A DNA stretch of 64,000 nt from NCBI RefSeq assembly GCF_001269905.1, contig NZ_LHVK01000022.1, forward strand, positions 124,001-188,000, written 5' to 3'. The notes under the pieces were generated by a model. It saw only the letters and a program-made list of their open reading frames with translations. It made no database searches and was not told the origin of the DNA. Position numbers and translations under genes: made by a program. The stretch comes from Pseudomonas corrugata. Its GTDB lineage: Bacteria; Pseudomonadota; Gammaproteobacteria; Pseudomonadales; Pseudomonadaceae. Positions 8,085 through 17,071 of this stretch are shown piece after piece; the first letter of the stretch is position 1, and the number at the start of each line of letters is the position of its first letter.

Positions 8085-11000
8085 ATGCAAGTAGGACGGA
8101 TGTTTGCCGCTCAGACGCTTTTCAGGCGACTGCTTTACACCATGTTCCCGTGGTATCTCTTGATTGCTCTGGGTATGACTGGGGCGCAGTTGAGCATTCA
8201 ATATTTCAGCGTCAGCAGGGATATCACGGATGACCTGGTCTCCCTAAGCAGAACCATCAGCCCCAGCTTCACCAAGGCCGTATGGGAACTGGACAAGGCT
8301 GAGCTCATGAGTATTGTCACAGCCGTGCGTCAGAACGCTATCGTCAGCGGCGTCCAGGTGGTCTCTGCCGGGGGGGAGGTCCTGGCGGTCTCCGGGCATG
8401 TGCCAAGCGGGAGGAGGGAAGGGCGGACGCTCTTTCCCGCCAGGTTCCGCCAAGCCGAATTACCGCTTACGTCGCCTGGGCAGGCGGGCGAGCATAATGT
8501 GATCGGTGTTCTCAAGATGTATTCAGATCGCAGTGTGCTATGGGATCGGACCAAGTACGCCTGCCTGTTCATTCTGCTCAATTCGATCGTCATTACCTCG
8601 GCACTCTGGCTGATCATTCTCTGGGCCATTCGTTATCGACTGTCCAATGCCGTCACCCGGGTCTCCCACGCTGTAGCGAACTGGCGTTTCAGGCCGGACA
8701 ATGCGCCCGTGGAGAAAATCCAGTATCCCTACCGCGACGAGCTCGGAGAGTTGGTAAACGCCTTTAACGAGAGCCGCAGTCGACTCTTCGATTCGCTGCA
8801 AGCGCTTAACCAGCTCAATCACAATCTTGAGGGCATTGTTGCCGAGCGAACTGAAGAACTGCTTCTTGCCAAGGAGGAAGCGGAGCGGCTGACGCAGGTC
8901 AAGAGCGATTTCCTGGCTAACATGAGCCACGAGATCCGCACCCCCATGAACGCCATTCTCGGCATGCTCTATCTGGTCCTGAAAAAGGATCTGCCGCCGG
9001 CCTTGCGTAGCCAACTGGGCAAGGTACAAACGGCCGCCCATTCACTGCTGGGTGTGATCAACGACATTCTTGATTTTTCCAAAGTTGAGGCGGGCAAACT
9101 TAAACTCGAACAGATCGAGTTCGGGTTGGATTCCGTGTTGGAGCAATTGACGGATGCCATCGCCTTCCAGGCCGAAGAAAAAGGTATCGAGTTTCTTATT
9201 CGTCATGACCCCACCATTCCCACGCGGTTGTTGGGCGACCCATTGCGCCTGGGCCAGATCCTCCTCAACTTGTGCGGGAACGCTATAAAATTCACGGAAA
9301 AAGGCGAGGTGGAGTTAGCACTCCACAGCTTGGGCATTCGGGACGACATCCTGCATATGCAGATTAGCGTGCGCGACACGGGCATTGGCATGAGCCCTGA
9401 AACACAGCGTCATCTCTTTGAAAAATTTACCCAAGGCGACTCATCCACGACGCGGCGATTCGGTGGAACCGGCCTTGGGCTGGCCATCAGCAAGAGCCTG
9501 GCCGAACTGATGGGAGGGCGTATCTGGATTGAAGACTCGCAATCAGGCAAAGGCAGCACGATCAGTTTCACCGTGCAGTTGCCCGTCGCGCGGCAAGCAC
9601 AGATACACCAACGACAACTGGTCGAGCAGAGCGGACCGTTGCTCAAGGGCATCCGCGTCTTGCTGGTGGATGACAATGCGGTCTCTCGTGAAATCCTGGC
9701 CGAGATGTTGCGTTTCTTCCAATTGGAAGTTGTCACCGTTGCCAGCGGCCCGGCCGCCCTCACCGAACTGCAGGCCCCAGCCGCTGAGCCCTATGATCTG
9801 GTCCTGATGGACTGGCGTATGCCCGGCATGAATGGCGACGAAACCACCCAGCGCATTCACCGTGATATTCGTTTGCCCCGTCTTCCCAAGGTCATCATGA
9901 TCACCGCTTATGGTCGCGAAGATGTCTTGCGCCTGGCCGAGCAGGCCGGGGTGGACGGGTTCTTGATCAAACCAGTCTCACCTTCAGTGCTGCTTGACTC
10001 GATTCTTTCAGTCCTTGGACGTGGCCGCGTTCTCGGAATGGATGCTCAGGGCAGACCTACAACGCTCCAGCCCCCGAATAACAATCAGTTGGCGGGGGGC
10101 CACGTACTGGTCGTTGAGGACAACGATATAAACCGGGAATTCGCCGCCGAGTTGTTGCACTGCGAAGGCATGGTCGTGGATGAGGCCGTGAACGGTCAGG
10201 AAGCGCTCGACAAGGTCCAAGGTCATGATTATGACGCGGTGTTGATGGACATCCAGATGCCCGTGATGGATGGCCTGGAGTCAACCAGGCGTATTCGGGC
10301 ATTGGCTGATATGCCTGGCGGAGAACGCTTTGGTGCACTACCGATTATTGCCATGACCGCGCTGGCGATGGCGCAAGATACCCAGGCCAGTCACGATGCG
10401 GGAATGAACGACCACATTACCAAGCCAATTGCACCCGATAGGCTGATGACCGTACTCTGCAAGTGGATACAATCGCCCGGCCGGCGTAGCGATCAGCCTG
10501 CGGTGCTCGATGTTGTTAAATCGCCGGCAAGTAGCCTGCCTGCCGATCTGCAGACAATGGTCCATATCAACGCTCAGGACGGTTTACGCCGTATTGGCGG
10601 CAAGGCTGATGGCTATCGAAAACAGCTGCGGCGGTTTCGCCTGCATTACGCTGACGCGGTCCTCAAGATCCGCTGTTTTGTTGCAAGTGGCGACAAGCAA
10701 GGTGCAGAGACATTCTGTCATTCACTCAGGGGCGTTACCGGAAATATCGGGGCCCAGCGCCTGTATGACATCGTTAAAACCATCGACGATCAACTCAAGC
10801 AGAACAGCTTCCCTGATGATCGCGTCCTGGAGGAGGCTGAAGGTCTCCTCCAGCTCGTGCTCTGTGAGATCGATGGGATTGCCGAGATTGATTACCCGTC
10901 CCAGTCGAGTGTCGAAACACCCTTATCACCATCATTGCTCGACGCGTTGCTGAACCAGCTCGTACAGGCCCTGGAATCGGACCTTGGTGCGGCAGAACCT

Positions 11001-11150
11001 ATACTCGCTCAGTTGCTCAAGGGGACGCGCGGAACCCGGATCGAGCAAGAAATATCCGCTATTGCCGCCTTGATCGATGATTTCGAAATAGACGCCGCAC
11101 TTACTCGATTACAGCACCTGAATGGGGTCGCCCCGGATACGTCTTCATGA
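8085..11150 (+). CDS. Hybrid sensor histidine kinase (HAMP-HisKA-HATPase-REC-REC-HPt)
   Basis: This 1021-residue inner-membrane kinase has TM1 near residues 18-40, a periplasmic domain of about 115 residues, and TM2 near 158-183. A HAMP linker follows, then a dimerisation helix with phospho-acceptor H282 (NMSHEIRTP). The ATP-binding domain has an N-box (NLCGNAIKFT) and G-boxes (DTGIGM, GGTGLGLAIS). Next come two receivers with D576 and D722, and a C-terminal HPt with H879 (FCHSLRGVTGNIGA). All phosphorelay residues are present. The first base follows the stop of the binding-protein gene and the last four bases overlap the next gene (ATGA), so the three genes form one operon. The HPt can pass phosphate to the receivers of the downstream protein. 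Confidence 0.92.
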   Translation: MQVGRMFAAQTLFRRLLYTMFPWYLLIALGMTGAQLSIQYFSVSRDITDDLVSLSRTISPSFTKAVWELDKAELMSIVTAVRQNAIVSGVQVVSAGGEVLAVSGHVPSGRREGRTLFPARFRQAELPLTSPGQAGEHNVIGVLKMYSDRSVLWDRTKYACLFILLNSIVITSALWLIILWAIRYRLSNAVTRVSHAVANWRFRPDNAPVEKIQYPYRDELGELVNAFNESRSRLFDSLQALNQLNHNLEGIVAERTEELLLAKEEAERLTQVKSDFLANMSHEIRTPMNAILGMLYLVLKKDLPPALRSQLGKVQTAAHSLLGVINDILDFSKVEAGKLKLEQIEFGLDSVLEQLTDAIAFQAEEKGIEFLIRHDPTIPTRLLGDPLRLGQILLNLCGNAIKFTEKGEVELALHSLGIRDDILHMQISVRDTGIGMSPETQRHLFEKFTQGDSSTTRRFGGTGLGLAISKSLAELMGGRIWIEDSQSGKGSTISFTVQLPVARQAQIHQRQLVEQSGPLLKGIRVLLVDDNAVSREILAEMLRFFQLEVVTVASGPAALTELQAPAAEPYDLVLMDWRMPGMNGDETTQRIHRDIRLPRLPKVIMITAYGREDVLRLAEQAGVDGFLIKPVSPSVLLDSILSVLGRGRVLGMDAQGRPTTLQPPNNNQLAGGHVLVVEDNDINREFAAELLHCEGMVVDEAVNGQEALDKVQGHDYDAVLMDIQMPVMDGLESTRRIRALADMPGGERFGALPIIAMTALAMAQDTQASHDAGMNDHITKPIAPDRLMTVLCKWIQSPGRRSDQPAVLDVVKSPASSLPADLQTMVHINAQDGLRRIGGKADGYRKQLRRFRLHYADAVLKIRCFVASGDKQGAETFCHSLRGVTGNIGAQRLYDIVKTIDDQLKQNSFPDDRVLEEAEGLLQLVLCEIDGIAEIDYPSQSSVETPLSPSLLDALLNQLVQALESDLGAAEPILAQLLKGTRGTRIEQEISAIAALIDDFEIDAALTRLQHLNGVAPDTSS

Positions 11151-13738
11151 ACGAACTTGCTCCTAACAACAAACGTGCCCGCATTCTGATCGTCGATGAT
11201 ATCCACGAAAATCTGCATGCCTTGATGGGGATGCTGCGCGACGATTTTTCTCTGTGTGCGGCTACCAACGGTGAAAAGGCGCTTGAGCTGGCCAACCGCC
11301 AACCGCAGCCAGACCTGATCCTGCTGGACATCAAGATGCCGGACATGGACGGTTACTCCGTTCTTTCCGCACTCAAGCTTGACCCGTGCACCACGAATAT
11401 CCCGGTGATTTTTGTGACCGCCCTGGCTGATGCCATGGATGAGGCGCGAGGCCTGGCGATGGGTGTCGCCGATTACATCACCAAACCGTTCAGCCCTGAT
11501 CTGCTCAAGGCGCGCATCCACAATCAACTTGAGCTCAGGCGCCTTCGCCAGAACCCCATCCGTTTCGATATAGCCGGACCGGCAGACCCAGCCAACCGCC
11601 CCTCGCTGTTGGTTGTCGATGACATCCCGGAAAACATCCATGAGCTACTCGAGGCGCTCAAGGATGACTACCGCATCATGGTTGCACGCACTGGCGCCCA
11701 GGCGCTGGACGCCATTCAGGGCACCGTGCCCCCAGACCTTGTCCTCCTTGATATCGTGATGCCTAGCATGGACGGCTATGAAGTCTGCAGGCGCATCAAG
11801 GCAACGCCGACAGGCAGCCGAATCCCCATCATTTTTGTCACGGTCATAAATGCTGCATCAGAGAAAGTCAAAGGCTTCGAGATCGGAGCTGCCGACTACA
11901 TCACCAAACCTTTCGATATCGACGAAGTGCGCGCGCGTATTCGCACCCATTTGGAGTTGGCCAGGCTGCATCGTTTCCTGGAGGATCTGGTGGCGCAGCG
12001 CAGTGCGTTACTGCAATTAACTGAAGACAAATATCGCATTCTTGCCCATCGCGACCCTCTGACCGGCTTGCCGAACCGCGTACTGTTCGCGGAATTGCTG
12101 GATCACGCGATTCTGCAGGCCGAGCGTGAGCAGTCCCAGTTTTCCTTGCTCAACATAGACCTGGATAACTTCGCGACGATCAACGAAAGCCTCGGCCACA
12201 AGTCGGGTGATCAACTGCTGACCCAGGTCGCACAGAGGTTGCGAAGCCTACTGCCCGAAAACGATAGCATTGCACGCATTGCCGGGGATGAATTCAACAT
12301 TATTCTGGAGCATGTCGATGTTCCAGTGGACCTGATGTCCCAGCGCATCATCAATGCGTTGGCAGAGCCATTCGTACTAGGCAAGCAGAATGTCTACATG
12401 GGGGCCAGCATCGGAATTACGCTCTATCCCGACGATGGGACTGACTCCGAGACCCTTCTGAGCAATGTCGACGCCGCACTTCATCGAGCCAAAGAGCAGG
12501 GGCGGGGAGTGCTGTGCTTTTTCTCGCCAGAGATGACCCACCGCGCCAAGCGGCGTTTAAAACTCGAAGCAGAGTTGCGCAATGCCCTTGAGCAAGGAGA
12601 GCTGCGGGTTTACTACCAGCCCCAAGTTGATCTGGATACCGGTAATATTGGCGGTCTTGAGGCCCTGGTCCGCTGGCAACATCCCGAGCGCGGGATGATC
12701 TCTCCAGGCGAATTCATTCCCCTTGCAGAGGAAAGTGGCCTGGTTATACAACTCGGCGATTGGGTGTTGCACGAGGTCTGCCGCCAAATCAAAAACTGGT
12801 CAGAGGCAGGCATTGCGCCGTGTCAAACAGCGGTGAACATCTCTGCTGTTCAGTTAAGCGCGGGGAATCTGGTGAAGTCGGTCAAAAACGCCCTGGCGCA
12901 AACCGGCATCGAGCCCAGTCAGCTTGAACTGGAAATCACCGAAAGTTATGTAATGGTGGACCGCGATCAGTCATTCAAGTCCCTGAGCGAACTCAAGGCG
13001 CTGGGTGTTCGACTGTCGATTGATGATTTCGGAACGGGTTACTCCTCGCTGGGATATCTGCAGCAACTGGAAGTGCACAGGCTCAAGATCGATCTCTCCT
13101 TTGTCCGCGATATGACGACTAACGCGGGCAATGCCTCTATCGTCAAGGCCATTATCGCGCTGGGGCACAGTCTCGGCCTTGAAGTGGTGGCCGAAGGCGT
13201 CGAACATCCCGGTCAAGCGCGGTACCTGCGATCTATGCACTGCGATCTGATCCAGGGTTACCTGATCAGCCATCCCATGCCCGTCGAAGACACGGAACGC
13301 TTTCTCTCTTCCTACCAGCCACTGCATGTCGTACTTGAAAATGAAACATCATCGACGTTGTTGCTGGTGGACGACGACCTGGGCGTTTTGTCCTCGCTCA
13401 AGCGCCTGCTGCGCCACGAGAACTACCTTATCCTCACTGCAACGAGTGCCCAGGAAGCCCTCAAGCTTCTGGCTGAACATCAGGTTGGCGTCATCATCGT
13501 TGACCAACACATGCCGGGCATGAATGGCACGGAGTTACTCGCTCGTATTCGAACCATGCACCCCCATACCGTTCGAATGGTCCTGTCAGGCTCCGCCGCC
13601 GTCGATAACGTGACCGAGGCAATCAACCGCGGTGAGATCTACCGTTTTCTGACTAAACCCTGGCATGAAGCAGAGTTGCTCGAGACTGTGCGCGAGTCTT
13701 TTCGCCAGTACCGAACGTTGAGCGGGGTAAAGTCGTAG
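11147..13738 (+). CDS. Multi-receiver c-di-GMP phosphodiesterase (REC-REC-GGDEF*-EAL-REC)
   Basis: This 863-residue cytosolic protein has receiver 1 at about 5-125 (D61), receiver 2 at about 145-270 (D202), a GGDEF domain at about 295-460, EAL at about 475-725 and a third receiver at about 735-855 (D786). The GGDEF signature reads AGDEF at 379-383, so cyclase activity is doubtful; this domain may be regulatory. The EAL domain keeps E505 in EALVRW, the ELEITES Glu, IDDFGTGYSSL, KIDLSFV and EVVAEGVE, so c-di-GMP hydrolysis is likely. The third receiver ends in YRFLTKPW, as in receivers of RpfG/HD-GYP regulators. Its start overlaps the kinase stop by four bases. Three receivers suggest graded or multi-input control by the kinase. 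Confidence 0.92.
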   Translation: MNELAPNNKRARILIVDDIHENLHALMGMLRDDFSLCAATNGEKALELANRQPQPDLILLDIKMPDMDGYSVLSALKLDPCTTNIPVIFVTALADAMDEARGLAMGVADYITKPFSPDLLKARIHNQLELRRLRQNPIRFDIAGPADPANRPSLLVVDDIPENIHELLEALKDDYRIMVARTGAQALDAIQGTVPPDLVLLDIVMPSMDGYEVCRRIKATPTGSRIPIIFVTVINAASEKVKGFEIGAADYITKPFDIDEVRARIRTHLELARLHRFLEDLVAQRSALLQLTEDKYRILAHRDPLTGLPNRVLFAELLDHAILQAEREQSQFSLLNIDLDNFATINESLGHKSGDQLLTQVAQRLRSLLPENDSIARIAGDEFNIILEHVDVPVDLMSQRIINALAEPFVLGKQNVYMGASIGITLYPDDGTDSETLLSNVDAALHRAKEQGRGVLCFFSPEMTHRAKRRLKLEAELRNALEQGELRVYYQPQVDLDTGNIGGLEALVRWQHPERGMISPGEFIPLAEESGLVIQLGDWVLHEVCRQIKNWSEAGIAPCQTAVNISAVQLSAGNLVKSVKNALAQTGIEPSQLELEITESYVMVDRDQSFKSLSELKALGVRLSIDDFGTGYSSLGYLQQLEVHRLKIDLSFVRDMTTNAGNASIVKAIIALGHSLGLEVVAEGVEHPGQARYLRSMHCDLIQGYLISHPMPVEDTERFLSSYQPLHVVLENETSSTLLLVDDDLGVLSSLKRLLRHENYLILTATSAQEALKLLAEHQVGVIIVDQHMPGMNGTELLARIRTMHPHTVRMVLSGSAAVDNVTEAINRGEIYRFLTKPWHEAELLETVRESFRQYRTLSGVKS

Positions 13739-13824
13739 GAGTGGGGTGTCCTGGGTGATCTAAAGTAAAGGAACGGCGACCCCGCCTTGCCTGATTACGC
13801 CGGCTGTCACTTATACGACGTTTA

Positions 13825-13858
13825 GGGTGTGGTGGTTCTTGGGCTTAGCACCACACCC
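13825..13858. terminator. Perfect 10-bp-stem hairpin between convergent genes
   Basis: GGGTGTGGTG (13825-13834) and CACCACACCC (13849-13858) form a perfect stem with a 14-base loop. It lies between the convergent c-di-GMP gene and the DapA-family gene. No T-run follows on either strand, so it may be a bidirectional, imperfect intrinsic terminator or a 3'-end stabilising hairpin. Confidence 0.5.
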
Positions 13859-13876
13859 ATGAGATCGCCGCCCGAC

Positions 13877-14752
13877 CTATGCGCTTTGACAGGTCAAACC
13901 TGAAAGCACAGATCTGAGTCGATCCATCGTTGTTGAGGAGCAAGTTTGCATGGGCTCACGAAGCTCGTTGCTGATCAAGCCGTGGACGCTCAGAGCTGCT
14001 TTGATGACAGCCGGGTTGGGCTCAGCGAACGCCATCTTTATCCAAGGCAGGAGGCGGTAAAATGTAGCCCGGGCGCACATGACATCGCCTCTATCCATCT
14101 CCTGCATCATCTGGACATACAGATTTGGACGAATGTGTGCCGAGGCCGAAATTGCGCCGGCTCCGCCCAGGGCGAGGTTTGTGAAGATCTGGATATCCTC
14201 GCCGGTCAGAATCTCTGCATTGCCGTCCTCGATCAGGGCCATGGTGGTTTCGACATCACCACCGCAGTCCTTGACCGCTGCGATTTTGGGGTGACGCACG
14301 ATCCTTCTCAGCGTCTCTCGTTCGATCCTCACGCCTGTTCGATAGGGGATGTCGTAGAGGACCACCGGGACAGATGAGGCATCAGCGACTGTTTGGAAAA
14401 ATGACTCGATGCCTTGCTGCGAAGGCCGAATGTAGTAGGGTGCTGGAACCAGAACGCCGGTGATGTCACGGCTCTGGATCTTTTGTTGGAATGCCAGGGC
14501 TTCCTGCAGGTTGTTGGCCGACAGCCCCATGATCACCTGGTCAGGTCGAGCAATCTGTAGAACTGCATCCAGTACCTCGAGCTGTTCATCCTTGTTCATC
14601 GCTGCGGCTTCACCAGTGGTGCCGCATACGACCAGCCCCCTAACGCCTCCAGAAAGGAGCGTTTTCACCAAACCTTCGAGCGCGTCGAAGTCGACGTGTC
14701 CCGAATGAAAGGGCGTGGCCAGTGCAACCCAGATACCGCGAAAATTAGACAT
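13877..14752 (-). CDS. DapA-family (dihydrodipicolinate synthase-like) aldolase/lyase
   Basis: A 291-residue class I aldolase-family enzyme, with GAGGAG six bases before the ATG. It shows family marks: GTTGEAAAM near residue 45, the YDIP tyrosine region (VVLYDIPYRTG) and the Schiff-base lysine in KIAAVKDCGGD. The fold catalyses pyruvate-dependent aldol or lyase reactions (dihydrodipicolinate, N-acetylneuraminate, keto-deoxy sugar acids). It lies downstream of mdeA on the same strand, with two small ORFs between, so it could act in the same catabolic route. It is probably not the housekeeping dapA, given this context. The exact substrate cannot be named. Confidence 0.85.
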   Translation of the reverse strand: MSNFRGIWVALATPFHSGHVDFDALEGLVKTLLSGGVRGLVVCGTTGEAAAMNKDEQLEVLDAVLQIARPDQVIMGLSANNLQEALAFQQKIQSRDITGVLVPAPYYIRPSQQGIESFFQTVADASSVPVVLYDIPYRTGVRIERETLRRIVRHPKIAAVKDCGGDVETTMALIEDGNAEILTGEDIQIFTNLALGGAGAISASAHIRPNLYVQMMQEMDRGDVMCARATFYRLLPWIKMAFAEPNPAVIKAALSVHGLISNELREPMQTCSSTTMDRLRSVLSGLTCQSA

Positions 14753-14868
14753 GCATTACTCCTCAGGCAGACCGATTAGTCGACGTCAGAGGAGGGGATG
14801 GGAATCAAGCGGGGAGGAGGCCTGGCGCTATCTGTCCTGTCAGCTCATCTGACGGGACAGCGCCCCGG

Positions 14869-15033
14869 TCAAATGAGCGGCTGTTTCTTGGATTTCTTGG
14901 CAACGGACACGCATGCGCATGCCTGGGCGCAGTGGCCCTCGGCAGACAGCATGTGGTCAGTGGTGAGAATCATGGTTGATCCGTTGCGAAGAGGAACTGC
15001 TCGATAGTGCACAGGGAACGGTGGCTTGGTCAA
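14869..15033 (-). CDS. Possible small ORF with CxxxCxC motif
   Basis: A 54-codon ORF can be read from a TTG that overlaps the stop of the preceding mini-ORF. It contains HCAQACACVSVAKKSKK near its C-terminus. The four-base TTGA overlap suggests translational coupling, but there is no separate ribosome binding site. An internal ATG would leave about 33 residues. No family is recognised and it may not be translated. Confidence 0.25.
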   Translation of the reverse strand: MTKPPFPVHYRAVPLRNGSTMILTTDHMLSAEGHCAQACACVSVAKKSKKQPLI

Positions 15034-15119
15034 CTCTGCAGCGGAAAATTGATCACGCAGTTCGGTTGGGCGCCATGCTCAACGGCGTGACAATCCACGA
15101 GGGGATAAGCGGTGGACAT
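15030..15119 (-). CDS. 29-codon leaderless-looking mini-ORF coupled to mdeA
   Basis: Two bases after the mdeA stop is an ATG with a strong Shine-Dalgarno, AAGGAGGT, that overlaps the last codons of mdeA. It encodes 29 residues starting MSTAYPLVDCHAVEHG and containing two Cys and two His. Spacing and ribosome site are better than chance would predict, so translation is plausible. The function is unknown. Confidence 0.4.
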   Translation of the reverse strand: MSTAYPLVDCHAVEHGAQPNCVINFPLQS

Positions 15120-15121
15120 GT

Positions 15122-16330
15122 TCAACCTCCTTGAGCACAGGCATCCAGCGCTTGGGTGATGTCGGCCAGCAGGTCCGCGATGTCTTCAAGGCCCACCGAC
15201 AAACGCACCAACCCCTCGGAAATCCCGTGGTGCGCACGCTCTTCAGGCGTGTAGGTGGAATGGGTCATGCTGGCTGGATGCTGGGCCAGGGACTCGGCGT
15301 CTCCCAGGCTGACCGCGCGGGCGAACAACTCCAGTGCGTTCATGAAACGCCGGCCGGTGGTCAGGCCGCCCTTGAGTTCGAAGGCGATCATGCCCCCAGG
15401 CAACTTCATTTGCCTCGACGCCAGGTCGTACTGAGCAAAGGAGGGCAGGCCGGGGTAAGCGACCCATTCGACGGCCGGGTGCGCGTGTAAATACTCGGCG
15501 ATCACCTGGGCGTTGCTACAATGGCGTTCCATGCGCAGTGACAGGGTCTTGAGCCCGCGCATCAGCAGAAAAGCGTCCTGAGGCGACATTACCGCACCGG
15601 TCAGGTCCTTGAGGCCTTGCAGGCGAATGCGGTCCGCCAGTGGATGACTGGTAACTACGATGCCGGCCGTGATATCGCCATGGCCACTGAGGTACTTGGT
15701 GGCCGAATGCACCACTACATCCGCACCCATTTCCAAGGGGCGTTGCAGGTATGGAGTGCAGTAGGTGTTATCGACCACCAAGGTGACATTCCGATGATGG
15801 TGGGCAATCTTAGCCACCGCGCAAATGTCGACCAACTGCATGTTCGGATTGGCCGGGGATTCGAAATAGATCATGCGCGTCGAAGGACTGATGGCATCGC
15901 GCAGTTCGGCCAGGTTGGACATGTCAACATGACGCACCTTGACGCCAAACTCGCCGATACCGTGGTGCAGCAGGGCGAAGGTGCAGCCGTACAACGTACG
16001 GTTGAGAATGATCTCGTCACCGGGGCGCAGCAGGGTCCAAAAGGTCGCGGCAATGGCTCCCATGCCGGAGCTGAAGGCCACCGCCGCCTCGCCGTTTTCC
16101 AAAGCCGCCATGCGTGACTCCAACAGAGCCAATGTGGGGTTGGAGATCCGCGTGTAAAAATGCCCGGATTCTTCGCCGGCGAAACAACCGGCGCCGTACT
16201 CGGCGGTAGGGAAGGCGAACGTGGAGGTCAGGTAGATCGGCGGGATCAGTGCGCCGTTGTGGTCCAGCGGCTTATAGCCGTGATGGATGGCGCGGGTGGA
16301 AAAGCCCAGTTCATTGTTTTTATTGTTCAT
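15122..16330 (-). CDS. mdeA: L-methionine gamma-lyase
   Basis: This PLP-dependent enzyme splits methionine into methanethiol, ammonia and 2-oxobutyrate. It has 402 residues from the ATG at 16330, which has CAGGAG eight bases upstream; a longer frame to 16558 runs into the promoter and is rejected. The protein closely follows P. putida MdeA from my memory of that sequence. Shared features are TRAIHHGYKPLDHNGAL, the active-site Cys in LYGCTFALLHHGIGEFG, the PLP lysine in SATKYLSGHGDITAG, and HPASMTHSTYTPEERAHHG. The divergent Lrp-type gene matches MdeR. Unlike P. putida, no mdeB (keto-acid dehydrogenase E1) follows; instead there are mini-ORFs and a DapA-family gene. Confidence 0.93.
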   Translation of the reverse strand: MNNKNNELGFSTRAIHHGYKPLDHNGALIPPIYLTSTFAFPTAEYGAGCFAGEESGHFYTRISNPTLALLESRMAALENGEAAVAFSSGMGAIAATFWTLLRPGDEIILNRTLYGCTFALLHHGIGEFGVKVRHVDMSNLAELRDAISPSTRMIYFESPANPNMQLVDICAVAKIAHHHRNVTLVVDNTYCTPYLQRPLEMGADVVVHSATKYLSGHGDITAGIVVTSHPLADRIRLQGLKDLTGAVMSPQDAFLLMRGLKTLSLRMERHCSNAQVIAEYLHAHPAVEWVAYPGLPSFAQYDLASRQMKLPGGMIAFELKGGLTTGRRFMNALELFARAVSLGDAESLAQHPASMTHSTYTPEERAHHGISEGLVRLSVGLEDIADLLADITQALDACAQGG

Positions 16331-16382
16331 GTTGGACGCTCCTGTATTTCCTACAATGCTATGCTCAATTTCAACAAGAAAA

Positions 16383-16420
16383 ATTCCAAATTGACCCAGA
16401 AATAACCCATAAATTGGAAT
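16383..16420. promoter_or_regulatory. Candidate MdeR operator in the mdeA-mdeR intergenic region
   Basis: The intergenic region is A+T rich and carries a perfect inverted repeat, ATTCCAA (16383-16389) and TTGGAAT (16414-16420), centres about three helical turns apart. Lrp/AsnC regulators bind paired A+T-rich half-sites spaced this way. Its place between the divergent genes supports control of mdeA and autocontrol of mdeR. The binding itself is inferred. Confidence 0.5.
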
Positions 16421-16454
16421 AAAGGCTCCGGAAAACAAAATTAGGAGGCAAGAC

Positions 16455-16925
16455 ATGCCTAGCGAGCTGGATCGTACCGACAAGGCCTTACTCGCGGCCC
16501 TGCAAGGCAACGCCCGGCTGACCATCGCCGAACTGGCCGAACATGTGGCGCTGACCACTTCGCCGTGTTGGCGCCGGGTGAAAATTCTTGAAGAGAACGC
16601 AGTGATTACCGGCTACCAGGCGATTCTTTCGCCCAAGGCACTCGGCTACGGCGTCACCGCATTTGTTAGCGTGATGATGGAGTCCCACAGTCAGGAAATG
16701 GCTCGATCCTTCGAACAGCGCCTATTGGAAATCCCGGAGATCGTCGCCTGTCACAACGTTTCCGGACGCTACGATTTTCTACTGGAAGTGGTGGCCAAAG
16801 ACCTGGAGTCTTTCGGCGAGTTTGCGCGAGAGGTGCTGCAAACCTTGCCGGCGGTCAAAGAGATTTATTCAAGTTTTTCGTTCAAATCGGTCAAGCCCTC
16901 GCGGGTGATCCCGGTGCTGGGCTGA
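16455..16925 (+). CDS. mdeR: Lrp/AsnC-family regulator of methionine gamma-lyase
   Basis: A 156-residue regulator with AGGAGG before the ATG. An N-terminal winged helix-turn-helix (LDRTDKALLAALQGNARLT, then TTSPCWRRVKILEE) is followed by an Lrp effector domain (RAM), with GVTAFVSVMMESHS and GRYDFLLEVVAKDLESF. Lrp regulators assemble into octamers and sense amino acids. P. putida MdeR, divergent from mdeA, activates methionine catabolism, and the same arrangement here supports that name. The operator candidate lies between the two genes. Confidence 0.88.
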   Translation: MPSELDRTDKALLAALQGNARLTIAELAEHVALTTSPCWRRVKILEENAVITGYQAILSPKALGYGVTAFVSVMMESHSQEMARSFEQRLLEIPEIVACHNVSGRYDFLLEVVAKDLESFGEFAREVLQTLPAVKEIYSSFSFKSVKPSRVIPVLG

Positions 16926-17071
16926 GCGCGGTATTACCTTTTGATGTTTGTCCGGGCAGGCGCGTTATTTGGAGTGAAGGCCAGGTCGCAATATGGCTTC
17001 GTTAGCGAAGCTGATCACTTCAAGCACAGATGAGCTTGTCCACCTGTGCGCTGCGCAGTTGAGGAGGGCCC

